Assembly (NCBI GenBank): GCA_012838445.1
Contig: DUPF01000247.1
Coordinates: forward strand, 1 to 43,188
Direction: 5' to 3'
Origin: Intrasporangiaceae bacterium
GTDB taxonomy: Bacteria; Actinomycetota; Actinomycetes; Actinomycetales; Dermatophilaceae
Length of the DNA: 43,188 bases
The position numbers were made by a program, and so were the translations under genes. A model generated the notes under the pieces. The model worked only from the letters and a program-made list of their open reading frames with translations. It had not been told where the DNA came from and made no database searches. Positions 34,090-42,799 of the stretch are shown piece after piece; position 1 is the first letter of the stretch, and every line of letters starts with the position of its first letter.

Positions 34090-35553
34090 TCACCGGCTGC
34101 CCGAAGGTGCCGAGCAGCCGCACTCGGTCAGTGCTGTGACCAGCCGATCCAACGCCAGGCGGGCCTGCAACCTTCCCTCCCGGGGCACCGCGTCGGCGAT
34201 GACGGTGAAGGCGAGGAGTCGCCCGTCGCGGGACATCGTCGTCCCGGCCAGGGCAATGGTCGCGTTGATCGTGCCGGTCTTGGCCCGGGGTATGCCGCCC
34301 ACCGCCTGGGTGGACTTGCCCAGGTAGCGGTCGTGGAGGGTGCCGTCGAGGCCGCCGACCGGCAGGTCCGCGATCAGGTCGGTGAGGCGGGGGTCCTTCC
34401 CGGTCGTCGCGAGGAGGATGACGTCGGTGATGACGCGGGCGGGGAGCACCTGGTCGTAGGTCATCCCGGAGGAGTCGAGCAGGTGGGCTCCGGTGGTGTC
34501 GACGCCGAGGTCCGCGACCCGCTCCAGGACGAACCGGGCGACCGACTCGAAGTCGGTCGGTCCGCCGGTGGCGGAACTCGCCTGGCGGGTCAGCGCCTCG
34601 GTGAGGGCGTTGTCGCTGTCGTCCATGGCGAGGTCGGTGATCGCGCCCACCGTCGCACTGTGCACCTCGGCGAGCTCCGGTCCGTCAGCGGGCTGGGTCA
34701 GGACCGGATCAGCGGCGACCGTCGCGGGCAGTCCGGCCTCGGTCAGCGCCGCGGCGAAGGCCTTGACCGCCTCCCGCTCCGGCTCGGTCGGGGACGGACG
34801 GAACGGCTTGGGACGCTGCCCGGCGAGGCCGATCATCGTCACACCCTGGTTGTAGCCGACGCGGATGTCCTCCATGTTCCAGCGCGGGGCATAGCGGGGA
34901 CCGGCCGCATACGACATGTCGACGCTGACCGTCACCGTGGCCGGGACGTCGCCGGCCTCACGCAGGGCGGCGACCACGCCCTCGGCGAGATCGGCCAGCC
35001 CCGCATGGCCCTCGGTCACGGTCGGGTCGCCGTGGCCGGGGGCGAGCATCGTGTCCCCGCCGGCGACGAGGGCGATCGTGTCGGGTCCGGTGCGCACGGC
35101 CGACGTCGTGAACCGACTGCCGGGATCGAGCGTCGTCAGCACCGCCGCCCCGGCGAGGAGCTTCTGGGTCGAGGCCGGAGCGACGGGCTCGTCGCCGCGG
35201 TGGTTGAACAGCATCTCCCCGGTTCGGGCATCGGCGATGACGACCGTGGCCGAGCCATAGAACCCGGGCTGGGCGAGTTGTTCCTGCACGGCGGCGGCGA
35301 GCGCCTCCCGGTCCGGCAGTGGGGCGTCCGCCACCGGGGACTGCAACAGCGCCCCGCTCCGCGGTGCCGGGACGGCGACAAGGCCGGTCACCTCCGGCTC
35401 CGGCTCGACCTCCGGCAGGGTCTGCGGATCGACCGGCTCGACGATCGTCAGGACCCCCGGGACGATGTCGTAGATGTCGGCGACCGCATACCCCCCGGCA
35501 CCCACCAGCAGCGTCGCCGCGGTGGCGGCGACGACGGTGCGGGCGCGGGGCAT
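34090..35553 (-). CDS. dacB: D-alanyl-D-alanine carboxypeptidase, PBP4/DacB type
   Basis: Class C low-mass penicillin-binding protein acting on peptidoglycan peptides outside the cell. The 487-residue protein has an N-terminal membrane anchor or signal ([21 protein letters not shown]), then the active-site S128-T-Q-K131, the SDN triad element in [12 protein letters not shown], and KTGT in [20 protein letters not shown] lies six bases before the ATG at 35553; the long open frame upstream of it is not coding. The N-terminal linker is rich in Pro and Glu. It diverges from ppa, sharing a 169-bp gap, and is followed by the DUF2342 gene 28 bp on. Confidence 0.93.
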   Translation of the reverse strand: MPRARTVVAATAATLLVGAGGYAVADIYDIVPGVLTIVEPVDPQTLPEVEPEPEVTGLVAVPAPRSGALLQSPVADAPLPDREALAAAVQEQLAQPGFYGSATVVIADARTGEMLFNHRGDEPVAPASTQKLLAGAAVLTTLDPGSRFTTSAVRTGPDTIALVAGGDTMLAPGHGDPTVTEGHAGLADLAEGVVAALREAGDVPATVTVSVDMSYAAGPRYAPRWNMEDIRVGYNQGVTMIGLAGQRPKPFRPSPTEPEREAVKAFAAALTEAGLPATVAADPVLTQPADGPELAEVHSATVGAITDLAMDDSDNALTEALTRQASSATGGPTDFESVARFVLERVADLGVDTTGAHLLDSSGMTYDQVLPARVITDVILLATTGKDPRLTDLIADLPVGGLDGTLHDRYLGKSTQAVGGIPRAKTGTINATIALAGTTMSRDGRLLAFTVIADAVPREGRLQARLALDRLVTALTECGCSAPSGSR

Positions 35554-35722
35554 GGGTGTCCTTCCGGCGTGGGCCGGCCCACATCCACTGCAACGAAGCA
35601 GGTGGTGGATTCGAGCCGGACGGCGTGGAGTGCAAGACTGTCCCCAGCAGGTTAAGACACATCGGTACCCGTCACCTCGGTATGACCCCGGGACCTGACC
35701 ACCGACGAAGGAGAAGGCGAGC

Positions 35723-36358
35723 ATGGAGTTCGACGTCACGATCGAGATCCCGAAGGGCGCTCGGAACAAGTACGAAGTCGACCATGAGACCGGACGCATC
35801 CGACTCGACCGGCTCCTGTTCACCTCGATGGCCTACCCGAGCGACTACGGGTATGTCGAGGACAGCCTCGGTGAGGACGGCGACCCGCTCGACGCGCTCG
35901 TCCTCCTCGACGAGCCGACCTGGCCCGGTTGCCTCGTGCGGGCCCGCCCGATCGGGCTGTTCCACATGCGCGACGAGGCCGGCGGTGACGACAAGATCCT
36001 GTGCATCCCGGCCGGCGACCCGCGCAAGACGCACATCACCGAACTCGAGCACATCAACGAGTTCGATCGTCTCGAGATCCAGCACTTCTTCGAGACCTAC
36101 AAGGACCTCGAGCCCGGCAAGTCCGTCGAGGGTGCTCACTGGGCCGGTCGCGAGGAGGCCGAACGCTCCGTGCGCGAGGCGATCGAGCGGGCCAAGGCCG
36201 CCGGCATGTCGACCGCACGCTGGCGGATGCCGGTCCCGGACGGGGTCAACCCGCCGGAGAGCCCCGAGGCGTGGGCCGAGGCGCACGCCGAGACCGCCGA
36301 GCGGGCCCGCAGCGAACTGGCCACCAAGGAGAACCCGCTCAGCGACAACCCGCGCTGA
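35723..36358 (+). CDS. ppa: inorganic pyrophosphatase, family I, with C-terminal extension
   Basis: Hydrolyses pyrophosphate to drive biosynthetic reactions. Residues 1 to about 165 follow the family: [54 protein letters not shown] (catalytic Asp cluster), VPAGDPRK, and [13 protein letters not shown]. The 211-residue length exceeds the usual 160-175 because of about 45 extra residues ([13 protein letters not shown]..., then a helical, charged [17 protein letters not shown]). AAGGAG precedes the ATG. The gene diverges from dacB, as in mycobacteria, and a 7-bp hairpin follows its stop. Confidence 0.95.
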   Translation: MEFDVTIEIPKGARNKYEVDHETGRIRLDRLLFTSMAYPSDYGYVEDSLGEDGDPLDALVLLDEPTWPGCLVRARPIGLFHMRDEAGGDDKILCIPAGDPRKTHITELEHINEFDRLEIQHFFETYKDLEPGKSVEGAHWAGREEAERSVREAIERAKAAGMSTARWRMPVPDGVNPPESPEAWAEAHAETAERARSELATKENPLSDNPR

Positions 36359-36363
36359 GCGTC

Positions 36364-36381
36364 GGGGCGATCACTCGCCCC
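36364..36381 (+). terminator. short hairpin after ppa
   Basis: GGGGCGA (36364-36370) and TCGCCCC (36375-36381) pair around TCAC, six bases past the ppa stop and 30 bases before the next gene. It is followed by a C-rich stretch without a U-run, so termination may be partial. Confidence 0.45.
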
Positions 36382-36410
36382 CCACCTGTGTTCCGTGCAA
36401 GAGTGGCGCA

Positions 36411-37706
36411 GTGACTCCTGTTGAGAATGCTGTGACCGAGCCACCCAGTGTCGGCGTGCACTCCGAGATCGGCCGGCTGCGCACCGTCCTGGTCGCCGCA
36501 CCCGGACTCGCCCACACCCGGCTGACCCCCGACACGTGCAAGTCCCTCCTCTTCGACGAGGTCCTCTGGGTCGAGAAGGCCCGCGAGGACCACGCCGAGT
36601 TCCGCGACCGGATGCGCGAACGCGGCATCGAGGTCCTCGAACTGCACGAGATGCTCACCGAGGTCGTCACCGACGACACGGCCCGCGACTGGCTCCTCGA
36701 CCGTCGCGTCACCCTCGACGAGGTCGGGCTCGGCCTGATGACCCCCACCCGGGAGTGGCTCACCTCGCTGGAACCGGCCCGACTGGCCGAGCACCTCATC
36801 GGCGGGGTCTCCTACAACGAACTTCCCGACGAGTTCGGCGGCTCCTTCCTGCGGGTGCTGCGCGACGGACTGCGCGACCAGCACGAATGGATCCTGCCCC
36901 CGCTGCCGAACACCTTGTTCATGCGGGACTCCTCGTCGTGGATCTACGGCGGGGTCACCCTCAACCCGATGTACTGGCCGGCCCGCCGACCCGAGACGAT
37001 CCTGACCGCCGCGCTCTACCGGTTCCACCCCAGGTTCGCCACCGCCAACTTCAGCCACTGGTTCGGCGACCCGGACCAGCCGTGGCCGGCCGACGCATAC
37101 AGCTCCTCCGGCGCGACCATCGAAGGCGGCGACATTATGCCGATCGGTCGCGGCACCGTCCTGGTCGGGATGGGGGAACGCACCTCCCACCAGGCGATCA
37201 CACTGCTCGCCCGCTCACTGTTCGAGCGGGGGGCCGCCGAGCAGGTCATCATTGCCGGGCTGCCCAACCTGCGCGCCGCGATGCATCTGGACACCGTCTT
37301 CACGTTCTGCGACGCCGAGATCGCGACCGCCTTCGACCCGGTCGTCGACCACATCGTCCCGCTCGTGCTGCGCCCGTCGACCTCGTCGCCGTCGGGGCTG
37401 AGCATCGAGCGGCCGTCCGGGACGTTCGTCGATGCGGTCTCCGCCGCTCTCGGGGTCGACCTGCACGTCGTCAACACCGGCGGTGACGTCTACGGAATGC
37501 ACCGCGAACAGTGGGACGACGGCAACAACGTCGTCGCCCTCGAGCCGGGTGTCGTCATCGGCTACGACCGCAACGTCGGCACCAACGAGTTGCTCCGCAA
37601 GGCCGGCATCGAGGTCATCGAGATCTCCGCCTCCGAGCTCGGCCGCGGCCGCGGCGGCGGACGGTGCATGACCTGCCCGATCGCCCGGGATCCGTTCTTC
37701 GACTGA
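36411..37706 (+). CDS. arcA: arginine deiminase
   Basis: Converts L-arginine to citrulline and ammonia. The 431-residue protein begins with [18 protein letters not shown], typical of the family, and retains the catalytic set: Asp in FMRDSS, Glu in EGGDIMP, His and Asp in MHLDTVF, and Cys419 in [10 protein letters not shown]. The usual FTRDP motif reads FMRDS here; Asp is kept. GERTS and [21 protein letters not shown] are also present. The start is set at GTG 36411, with GTG 36432 possible; neither has a strong ribosome-binding site. No arcB, arcC or arginine transporter is adjacent, so an ATP-yielding deiminase pathway cannot be assumed. Confidence 0.92.
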   Translation: MTPVENAVTEPPSVGVHSEIGRLRTVLVAAPGLAHTRLTPDTCKSLLFDEVLWVEKAREDHAEFRDRMRERGIEVLELHEMLTEVVTDDTARDWLLDRRVTLDEVGLGLMTPTREWLTSLEPARLAEHLIGGVSYNELPDEFGGSFLRVLRDGLRDQHEWILPPLPNTLFMRDSSSWIYGGVTLNPMYWPARRPETILTAALYRFHPRFATANFSHWFGDPDQPWPADAYSSSGATIEGGDIMPIGRGTVLVGMGERTSHQAITLLARSLFERGAAEQVIIAGLPNLRAAMHLDTVFTFCDAEIATAFDPVVDHIVPLVLRPSTSSPSGLSIERPSGTFVDAVSAALGVDLHVVNTGGDVYGMHREQWDDGNNVVALEPGVVIGYDRNVGTNELLRKAGIEVIEISASELGRGRGGGRCMTCPIARDPFFD

Positions 37707-37749
37707 GCGCCGGCGAGCTGCTGCTCCCCGACGCGCTCCCTCGTCCCCG

Positions 37750-37775
37750 CCGCGGTTATTCGCCGCCAACCGCGG
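37750..37775 (+). terminator. inverted repeat between arcA and the SMR gene
   Basis: CCGCGGTT and AACCGCGG form an 8-bp perfect stem with a 10-base loop, 43 bases past the arcA stop. The genes converge here (the SMR gene ends at 37876), so it may terminate either. No U-run. Confidence 0.4.
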
Positions 37776-37875
37776 AATATCGTCCCCCGCCACGGCAATT
37801 GCAGCGGCATGGACGAAAACTCGCGGCGCGGTCGACCATCCCCGGCACCGACGACCAACCGCGCCAGGCTCGCCG

Positions 37876-38190
37876 TCAGCTCGCGAGCTTGAGGCCGATC
37901 ACGCCACTGATGATCATCAGGAGGAACAGCACCCGGATCCAGGTGACGGGCTCGACGCCGGTGAGCATCGCATACACAACCGTCAGCGAGGCCCCGACCG
38001 CCACCCAGACGACATAGGCGGTCCCGGTCGGGATGAACCGCATCGCCCAGCCGAGGCCGTACATGCTGATGAACAGGCTGCCGAGGAACGCAGCGAGCAA
38101 CGCGGGGCGCTGCAGGTTGGCGGGGCGACCGAGGATCGTGGCCCACACGGCCTCGAAGGCACCCGAGAGAATGAGAATGATCCACGCCAT
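37876..38190 (-). CDS. small multidrug resistance family, probable guanidinium exporter (Gdx/SugE type)
   Basis: A 104-residue protein with four membrane helices. MAWIILILSGAFEAVWA at the N-terminus includes the membrane Glu13 essential in SMR transporters, and the end GVIGLKL matches the SugE/Gdx branch rather than EmrE; the middle has IPTGTAYVVWVAVG. Gdx proteins swap guanidinium for two protons. The ATG at 38190 follows AAGGAAGG. A guanidine-III riboswitch precedes the gene, which makes guanidinium the likely substrate. SMR proteins work as dimers, usually homodimers; no second SMR gene is beside it. Confidence 0.93.
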   Translation of the reverse strand: MAWIILILSGAFEAVWATILGRPANLQRPALLAAFLGSLFISMYGLGWAMRFIPTGTAYVVWVAVGASLTVVYAMLTGVEPVTWIRVLFLLMIISGVIGLKLAS

Positions 38191-38194
38191 GACT

Positions 38195-38258
38195 GGCCTT
38201 CCTTTCGTTGGCGAAAACAAGGCCGTCTTGTCGTGCCGGGTACGGCTCCCTCGTCCGG
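38195..38258 (-). promoter_or_regulatory. guanidine-III riboswitch with anti-Shine-Dalgarno expression platform
   Basis: On the minus strand the segments CCGGACGAGG, CCGTACCCGG and ACAAGACGGC occur in order at 38258-38221, matching the compact guanidine-III (ykkC-III) aptamer as I recall it from Thermobifida. Just after it, GGCCTT (38224-38219) can pair with AAGGCC (38200-38195), which overlaps the Shine-Dalgarno AAGGAAGG of the SMR gene. That GGCC also belongs to the aptamer's closing region, so ligand binding should free the ribosome-binding site: an ON switch acting on translation. The pairing is visible; the mechanism is inferred. Confidence 0.88.
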
Positions 38259-38320
38259 GGATCCCTGCTCGGGTCCTCCCGTCATGCTAGCAACGCCCCG
38301 CCCATCGCCTCACCGCACAG

Positions 38321-38346
38321 GAAAGCCCCCCACCGAAGTGAGGGGC
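38321..38346 (-). terminator. rho-independent terminator of tRNA-Thr
   Basis: On the minus strand GCCCCTCAC-TTCG-GTGGGGGGC forms a 9-bp stem with a UUCG tetraloop and is followed by TTTCCT, ten bases past the tRNA 3' end. Confidence 0.85.
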
Positions 38347-38355
38347 CTGTCCTGG

Positions 38356-38428
38356 AGCCGCCTGTCGGAATCGAACCGACGACCTATTCATTACGAGTGA
38401 ATCGCTCTGCCGACTGAGCTAAGGCGGC
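38356..38428 (-). tRNA. tRNA-Thr (anticodon CGT)
   Basis: A 73-base cloverleaf on the minus strand. GCCGCCT pairs with AGGCGGC (acceptor stem), the D arm reads AGCTCAGTCGGCAGAGC, the anticodon stem ATTCA/TGAAT encloses CTCGTAA with anticodon CGT, and GGTTCGATTCC forms the T arm. It decodes ACG (Thr), an abundant codon in a high-GC genome. CCA is not encoded. It has a -10 box upstream and its own terminator. Confidence 0.95.
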
Positions 38429-38438
38429 GCGCCGGACC

Positions 38439-38444
38439 ACTATA
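38439..38444 (-). promoter_or_regulatory. tRNA-Thr promoter -10 box
   Basis: TATAGT on the minus strand, ten bases before the tRNA 5' end, is a near-consensus -10 hexamer. A -35 box is not clear in the GC-rich upstream sequence. Confidence 0.5.
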
Positions 38445-38474
38445 CGAGGTCGGCGCGCGGCGCACTAAATCGGC

Positions 38475-40073
38475 TCAGCAGCGCAGCCCGTCCTCGGGGA
38501 CCGTGCCGCTCAGATAGAAGGCGTCGATGGCCTTGTCCACGCACGAGTTGCTCCGCATGTATGCGGTGTGCCCGTCCCCGTCGAAGCTCACCAGGACGCC
38601 GGACTCCAGTTGGTCGGCGAGGCGCTCGGACCATTCGTAGGGGGTGGCCGGGTCGCGGGTGGTGCCGATGACGACGATCGGGGCGCTGCCGGCGGCGGCG
38701 ATGGTGCGGGCCCCGCCGCCGACGACGTCCGGCTCCCAGAAGCCGCAGGTCAGCGAGGACCAGGAGATGAACCGGCCCCACAGCGGGGCGCGCCGGTCGG
38801 CCTCGGCCTGGGCGGCACGGAAGTCGTCGAGGTTGTCGGACTCGGCGCGGTCCAGGCAGTTGACGGCGAAGATCGCCTCCATGATGTTGCCGGTGTAGGA
38901 GCCGCTGGAGGTGCGGTCGGCGTAACGGTTGGCCAGTGCCATGAGTGCAGTCGCGTCGTCCCGTTCGACCACGTCGCCGAGGGCGTCGGTGAGCATGCTC
39001 CACATGCCCTGGTCGTACATCGCGACGGCGACGCCGAGGGCGGCCCAGCCCTCGCTCATCGACGTGACCCGGGAGTCGCCGCGGACCGGGACCGGCTCGG
39101 CATCGAAGCGTCGCATGAGGTCGCCCATGCCGGTGACGACCTCGTCGACGGTGTCCCCGAGGGGGCAGGAGCCGGAGTCGATGCAGTCCTGCGCCCAGGC
39201 CTTTGTCGCCCGGTCGAAGCCCTCGGCCTGACCGATCCCGACCTCCTGGGAGGTCAGGTCGGGTGGGACGGCGCCGTCGAGGACGAAGCGGCCGACCCGG
39301 TCGGTGAACTGTTCGGCGTAGACCGTGCCGAGATAGGTGCCGTAGGACTTGCCGAGATAGGTGAGCTTCTCCTCGCCGAGCGCGGCACGCAGGATGTCCA
39401 TGTCCTTGGCGGCGTCGACGGTGGAGACGTGCGCCAGGAGCGGTCCGGCGTTCGCGGCGCACGCCTTGGCGAATCCGGCTGTGACGTCGGCGAACTGCTG
39501 CTCCTCGGCCGCGTCGTCGGGGGTGGGGTCGGTGCCGAGGAAGTCATCGAGCTCGGCGTCGGGGACGCAGTCGATCGGGGCGCTGCGACCCACGCCCCTG
39601 GGGTCGAAGCCGACGACGTCGTAGCGGCGGCGCACGTCGGGGCCGACGATGAAGTCGGCCGCGGCGGCATAGTCGACGCCGGAGCCGCCCGGGCCTCCGG
39701 GGTTGACGACGATGGAGCCGATCCGGTTGCGGGGTCCGCTCGCCGGCACCTTGAGCAGGCTGATCTCGATGGTCTCCCCGTCGGGTTCGGCGTAGTTGAG
39801 CGGGACGGTCAGTTCCGCGCACTCCCCCGCCCCACACGCGACCCAGTCCAGCCGCTGCTCGTAGAACGTCGCGAGCTCCTCCAGGCCCTCCGGCATCAGG
39901 TCCGTCCCGGCGCTCGGGGTCGGGGTGCGGCCGAGGATCTGGTCCCCGAGTTCGGTGCAGCCGGAGGCCAGGGTCGCCACGAGAGCCACGCTGACGCCGA
40001 GGGCGGCGGCCCGTGACCTGCGGCGTCGGCGGACCGGAGCAGGTGATGCGGTATGCGGTGGCATGGCGGACAC
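38475..40073 (-). CDS. secreted alpha/beta hydrolase with TAP-like C-terminal domain (lipoprotein)
   Basis: A 532-residue exported hydrolase of the tripeptidyl-aminopeptidase-like family that includes mycobacterial CaeA/Hip1. The start has a basic region (RRRRRSR), a hydrophobic stretch and a lipobox-like LASGC at residue 39, so it is probably a lipid-anchored protein. The oxyanion segment NPGGPGGSG, the nucleophile elbow GKSYGTY near residue 240, the acid in GTTRDPATPYEW, and the His in DGDGHTAY complete the catalytic triad; the last two lie in the TAP-like C-terminal domain. AGGTGAG, six bases before the GTG at 40073, lies within the end of holB. Esterase or peptidase activity is not distinguishable. 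Confidence 0.9.
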   Translation of the reverse strand: MSAMPPHTASPAPVRRRRRSRAAALGVSVALVATLASGCTELGDQILGRTPTPSAGTDLMPEGLEELATFYEQRLDWVACGAGECAELTVPLNYAEPDGETIEISLLKVPASGPRNRIGSIVVNPGGPGGSGVDYAAAADFIVGPDVRRRYDVVGFDPRGVGRSAPIDCVPDAELDDFLGTDPTPDDAAEEQQFADVTAGFAKACAANAGPLLAHVSTVDAAKDMDILRAALGEEKLTYLGKSYGTYLGTVYAEQFTDRVGRFVLDGAVPPDLTSQEVGIGQAEGFDRATKAWAQDCIDSGSCPLGDTVDEVVTGMGDLMRRFDAEPVPVRGDSRVTSMSEGWAALGVAVAMYDQGMWSMLTDALGDVVERDDATALMALANRYADRTSSGSYTGNIMEAIFAVNCLDRAESDNLDDFRAAQAEADRRAPLWGRFISWSSLTCGFWEPDVVGGGARTIAAAGSAPIVVIGTTRDPATPYEWSERLADQLESGVLVSFDGDGHTAYMRSNSCVDKAIDAFYLSGTVPEDGLRC

Positions 40074-40079
40074 GCTAAC

Positions 40080-41219
40080 TCACCTCGGCAGCCGCAGACT
40101 GATCGCCATCGCCTCCAGCGCGAGGAGCGGGGGGACGTTGCCCTCGATGCGTTCGCGGGCCAGACCGATGGCGTCCATGGCGTGCAGGATCTGCTCGGGA
40201 CTCATCTTCGAACGCACCTGGTCGACGACTCCGGCGTGGTCCGGGTTGACGAGGTCGACCGGGGCCTGTGCCGAGGCGATGAGCGCGTCCCGGTAGACGG
40301 AGAGCAGGTCGGTCAGGACCCGGTCGATGACGTCCCGCTTGGCCCGGCGGGTGCGGGCCTTCTGGTCCTCCTCGAGGGCCTTGATCTGGGAGCGGATGTG
40401 CGGCGGCTGGGTGCGGGCCGCGGGGTCGGCACCGAGGGTCTCGAGCAGCCGGGCCCGCTCGGCCGCGTGCCGCTCGGCGGACTGGGCGACTTCCTCCTCG
40501 TCGGCGATCGTGTTCATCACCTCGGCCGCGTTGACGGCGTCCCCGACGGTGTGGATCTGGGCCGCCAGAGTGATGACATCACGGCGGCGCTTGCGCGCCG
40601 ACTCGTCGCGGGCCAGACGCCGCGCCATGCCGATGTGGGACTGGGCGGCGCGCGCTGCATACAGGGCCATTTGCTGGTCGATCCCGTCCCGGCGTTGGAG
40701 CAGGGCCGCGACCTCCGCCGCCGGAGGGGTGCGCAGCCGGACGTTGCGAGTCCGGGAGCGGATCGTCGTCAGTAGATCGTCCGGCGACGGGGCGCACAGC
40801 AGCCACACGGTGCGCGCGGTGGGCTCCTCGATGGCCTTGAGGAGGGCGTTGGAGGCGGTGTCATTCATCCGGTCGGCATCCTCGACGATGATGATCCGCC
40901 ACCGCCCGAGGGAGGGTCGACGGGCCGACTCCTGGACCAGGCCACGAGTCTCCTCGACCCGCAGTTGCACATGCTGGGTCGCGACGACGGTGACGTCGGC
41001 GTGGGTGCCGTCGAGCGAGGTCCGGCATTCGCGGCACGTGCCGCAGCCGCCCTGCGGGCACTGCAGCGCGGCGGCGAAGGCCCGGGCGGCGTTGGAGCGG
41101 CCGCTGCCGGGCGGACCGGTGAACAGCCACGCATGGGTCATCGCCTCCGGGTCGTCGATGGCCCGCTGGAGAACCTCGATCGCCGGGCCCTGACCGACGA
41201 TGTCGTCCCAGACACTCAT
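40080..41219 (-). CDS. holB: DNA polymerase III subunit delta'
   Basis: Clamp-loader subunit that, with delta and gamma/tau, opens the beta clamp. The 379-residue protein starts MSVWDDIVGQ. The P-loop reads GPPGSGRSN, where the ATPase Lys is Arg, as expected for the non-catalytic delta'. A zinc module CPQGGCGTCREC follows, then IIIVEDADRMNDTASNALLKAIEEP (sensor/arginine-finger region). The ATG at 41219 overlaps the tmk stop (ATGA), the standard tmk-holB arrangement. The longer open frame upstream runs through tmk and is not coding. Confidence 0.94.
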   Translation of the reverse strand: MSVWDDIVGQGPAIEVLQRAIDDPEAMTHAWLFTGPPGSGRSNAARAFAAALQCPQGGCGTCRECRTSLDGTHADVTVVATQHVQLRVEETRGLVQESARRPSLGRWRIIIVEDADRMNDTASNALLKAIEEPTARTVWLLCAPSPDDLLTTIRSRTRNVRLRTPPAAEVAALLQRRDGIDQQMALYAARAAQSHIGMARRLARDESARKRRRDVITLAAQIHTVGDAVNAAEVMNTIADEEEVAQSAERHAAERARLLETLGADPAARTQPPHIRSQIKALEEDQKARTRRAKRDVIDRVLTDLLSVYRDALIASAQAPVDLVNPDHAGVVDQVRSKMSPEQILHAMDAIGLARERIEGNVPPLLALEAMAISLRLPR

Positions 41220-41836
41220 GACGGCACGCCCGGCAGCATCGGCTCGACCCGCTCCCACACTCGGGCCGCGATCTGCGTCGGGGAGTCCGTGCCGTCGACG
41301 ACGAGATACCGCTGCGGATCCGCTGCGGCGAGTGCGTGGAAGTGGTCGCGGACCGCCTCGTGGAACCCGTCGTGCTCGGACTCGAGGCGATCGTGGACCG
41401 CCCCGCGCCGCCGCCGCCCCTCCTCCGCCGTGATGTCGACGATGACGGTCAGGTCGGGCACGAGGTCGTGCACCGCCCACATCTGCAGCCGCTGCACCTC
41501 CTCGGCCCCGAGGTCACGACCGGCCCCCTGGTAGGCGACCGAGGAGTCGGTGTAGCGGTCGGTGATGACGATCTCGCCGGCGAGCAGAGCCGGGCGGATG
41601 AGCTCCTCGACGTGCTGGGCCTTGTCGGCGGCGAAGATGAGCGCCTCGGCGCGCGGACTCATGTGCTCGCCGTGCAGGACGAGGTCCCGCAGCGCCCGCC
41701 CCAAGGTGGTGCCGCCGGGCTGGCGGGTCAGGATCGGGGCATACCCGAGCTGACCGAGACGGTCGGCGAGCAACTCGACCTGGGTCGACTTGCCGGCCCC
41801 GTCCCCACCCTCGAATGCGATGAACAGCCCGATCAC
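41216..41836 (-). CDS. tmk: thymidylate kinase
   Basis: Phosphorylates dTMP to dTDP. The 206-residue protein has the P-loop AFEGGDGAGKST (residues 7-18), the substrate Arg region LTRQPGGTTLG, the DRYTDSSVAYQG motif, and the lid EEGRRRRG. The start is a GTG (41836) with a weak ribosome-binding site. It leads a transcript with holB and the TAP-like hydrolase. topA, often upstream of tmk in actinobacteria, is replaced here by a MerR regulator gene. Confidence 0.95.
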   Translation of the reverse strand: MIGLFIAFEGGDGAGKSTQVELLADRLGQLGYAPILTRQPGGTTLGRALRDLVLHGEHMSPRAEALIFAADKAQHVEELIRPALLAGEIVITDRYTDSSVAYQGAGRDLGAEEVQRLQMWAVHDLVPDLTVIVDITAEEGRRRRGAVHDRLESEHDGFHEAVRDHFHALAAADPQRYLVVDGTDSPTQIAARVWERVEPMLPGVPS

Positions 41837-41903
41837 GACGTCGAGCCTAGGCGACGGCGCCGACAGTGCGGGCCGGGGTGCGCCGACGGGTGTGCTCCCG
41901 CGG

Positions 41904-41938
41904 CCCCGGTCCCTGCAGGATCCTGCAGGGACCCGGGG
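41904..41938 (-). terminator. strong palindrome between the MerR gene and tmk
   Basis: The central 26 bases (41908-41933) form a perfect palindrome with no loop, and one bulged C allows four more pairs outside. It begins eight bases past the MerR-gene stop and ends 67 bases before the tmk start. It is best read as a terminator of the regulator gene; an operator for tmk is the alternative. It contains two CTGCAG sites around GGATCC. Confidence 0.6.
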
Positions 41939-41941
41939 ACG

Positions 41942-42733
41942 TCAAGGGGTGCGCAGCGTCCGGTCCGCGTTGGCGTGGATCGCATCGCGGACATACTGGG
42001 CCAGCCCGGGCCGGATGTCGTCGTAGGTCCTCGCGAACCGAGGGTCGGCGACATACATGTCCCCGAGGCGCCGGTGGAACTGTGCGGAGCAGTCGTAGAA
42101 CCACGTGTGGATGTGCATCCTCGCCGCCTCGGCCGCGTCCATCGCGGCCTTACTCGTGGCGGGCTCACCAGCGGCCATCGCTGCCACGAACGCCGCGGTG
42201 GTGGCGTCCATGTCGGCCTTGATCCGGGTCCAGTCCGCGGTGGTGTATGCGGCGGCCCGGGTCTGCGACTGCGCCCATGCCTGGGTATCTCCCCAGCGCT
42301 CCTCGGCCTCCTGCTGATACTCCTCCGAGAAGCCGTCGCCGAAGATCTCCTTCAACTCGGCCTCGGTGGCGGGTCGGTCATTCATCGCTGCCTCCAGCAT
42401 CGTCTCGATCGTCGTGACGAGATCGGTCATCTCGTCGATTCGGGCCAGGACCGCCGCCTGCTGGCGGCGGAGGTGCTCGACGATGTCGCCACCGTCGAGC
42501 ACCTCGCGGATCTGCTCCAGCGGCAACCCGATTCGTCGGTAGAGGACAACCTGGGAGAGTCGCTGGACATCTGCGTCCGTATAGAGCCGATAACCCGCCA
42601 GGGAGCGCTCGCTGGGGACGACCAGGCCGATGTCGTCGTAGTGGTGCAGGGTGCGCACCGTCACGCCGAACTCCTCGGCCACCTGCCCCACCGTGCGTTC
42701 CATGGCTGCCATTGTCGTGGGTTCTCGGCTCAT
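41942..42733 (-). CDS. MerR family regulator with TipAS-like C-terminal domain
   Basis: A 263-residue regulator of the TipAL type. Residues about 14-80 are the winged-helix MerR domain (TVGQVAEEFGVTVRTLHHYDDIGLVVPSERSLAGYRLY), followed by the dimerisation helix (LRRQQAAVLARIDEMTDL) and, from about residue 130, an all-helical TipAS domain (GFSEEYQQEAEERWGDTQAW, HTWFYDCSAQFHRRLGDMY). TipAS domains bind thiopeptide-like antibiotics and other ligands in some proteins; the ligand here is unknown. The start at ATG 42733 would be leaderless given the promoter position; ATGs at 42712 and 42703 are alternatives. It probably controls its own promoter. Confidence 0.9.
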   Translation of the reverse strand: MSREPTTMAAMERTVGQVAEEFGVTVRTLHHYDDIGLVVPSERSLAGYRLYTDADVQRLSQVVLYRRIGLPLEQIREVLDGGDIVEHLRRQQAAVLARIDEMTDLVTTIETMLEAAMNDRPATEAELKEIFGDGFSEEYQQEAEERWGDTQAWAQSQTRAAAYTTADWTRIKADMDATTAAFVAAMAAGEPATSKAAMDAAEAARMHIHTWFYDCSAQFHRRLGDMYVADPRFARTYDDIRPGLAQYVRDAIHANADRTLRTP

Positions 42734-42749
42734 GTCATCGACTGTGCCG

Positions 42750-42771
42750 CCTCACGTCACGTGAGGGTCAA
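42750..42771 (-). promoter_or_regulatory. MerR-type operator and promoter of the TipAL-like gene
   Basis: CCTCACGTGACGTGAGG on the minus strand is a perfect palindrome around one base (42750-42766). It lies between TTGACC (42771-42766) and CACAGT, a 19-bp spacer, the over-long spacing characteristic of MerR-controlled promoters. The predicted start site falls at or next to the ATG at 42733. This placement argues for autoregulation by the regulator it precedes. Confidence 0.7.
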
Positions 42772-42799
42772 GTCCGATATCTGCCGGCGGGTGGCGGCC

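Noticed and set aside
41904-41938. Restriction-site palindrome cluster as a cloning artefact
   Set aside because: The adjoining PstI and BamHI-like sites look like a linker, but the surrounding sequence is continuous native high-GC DNA and the position after a gene stop suits a terminator.
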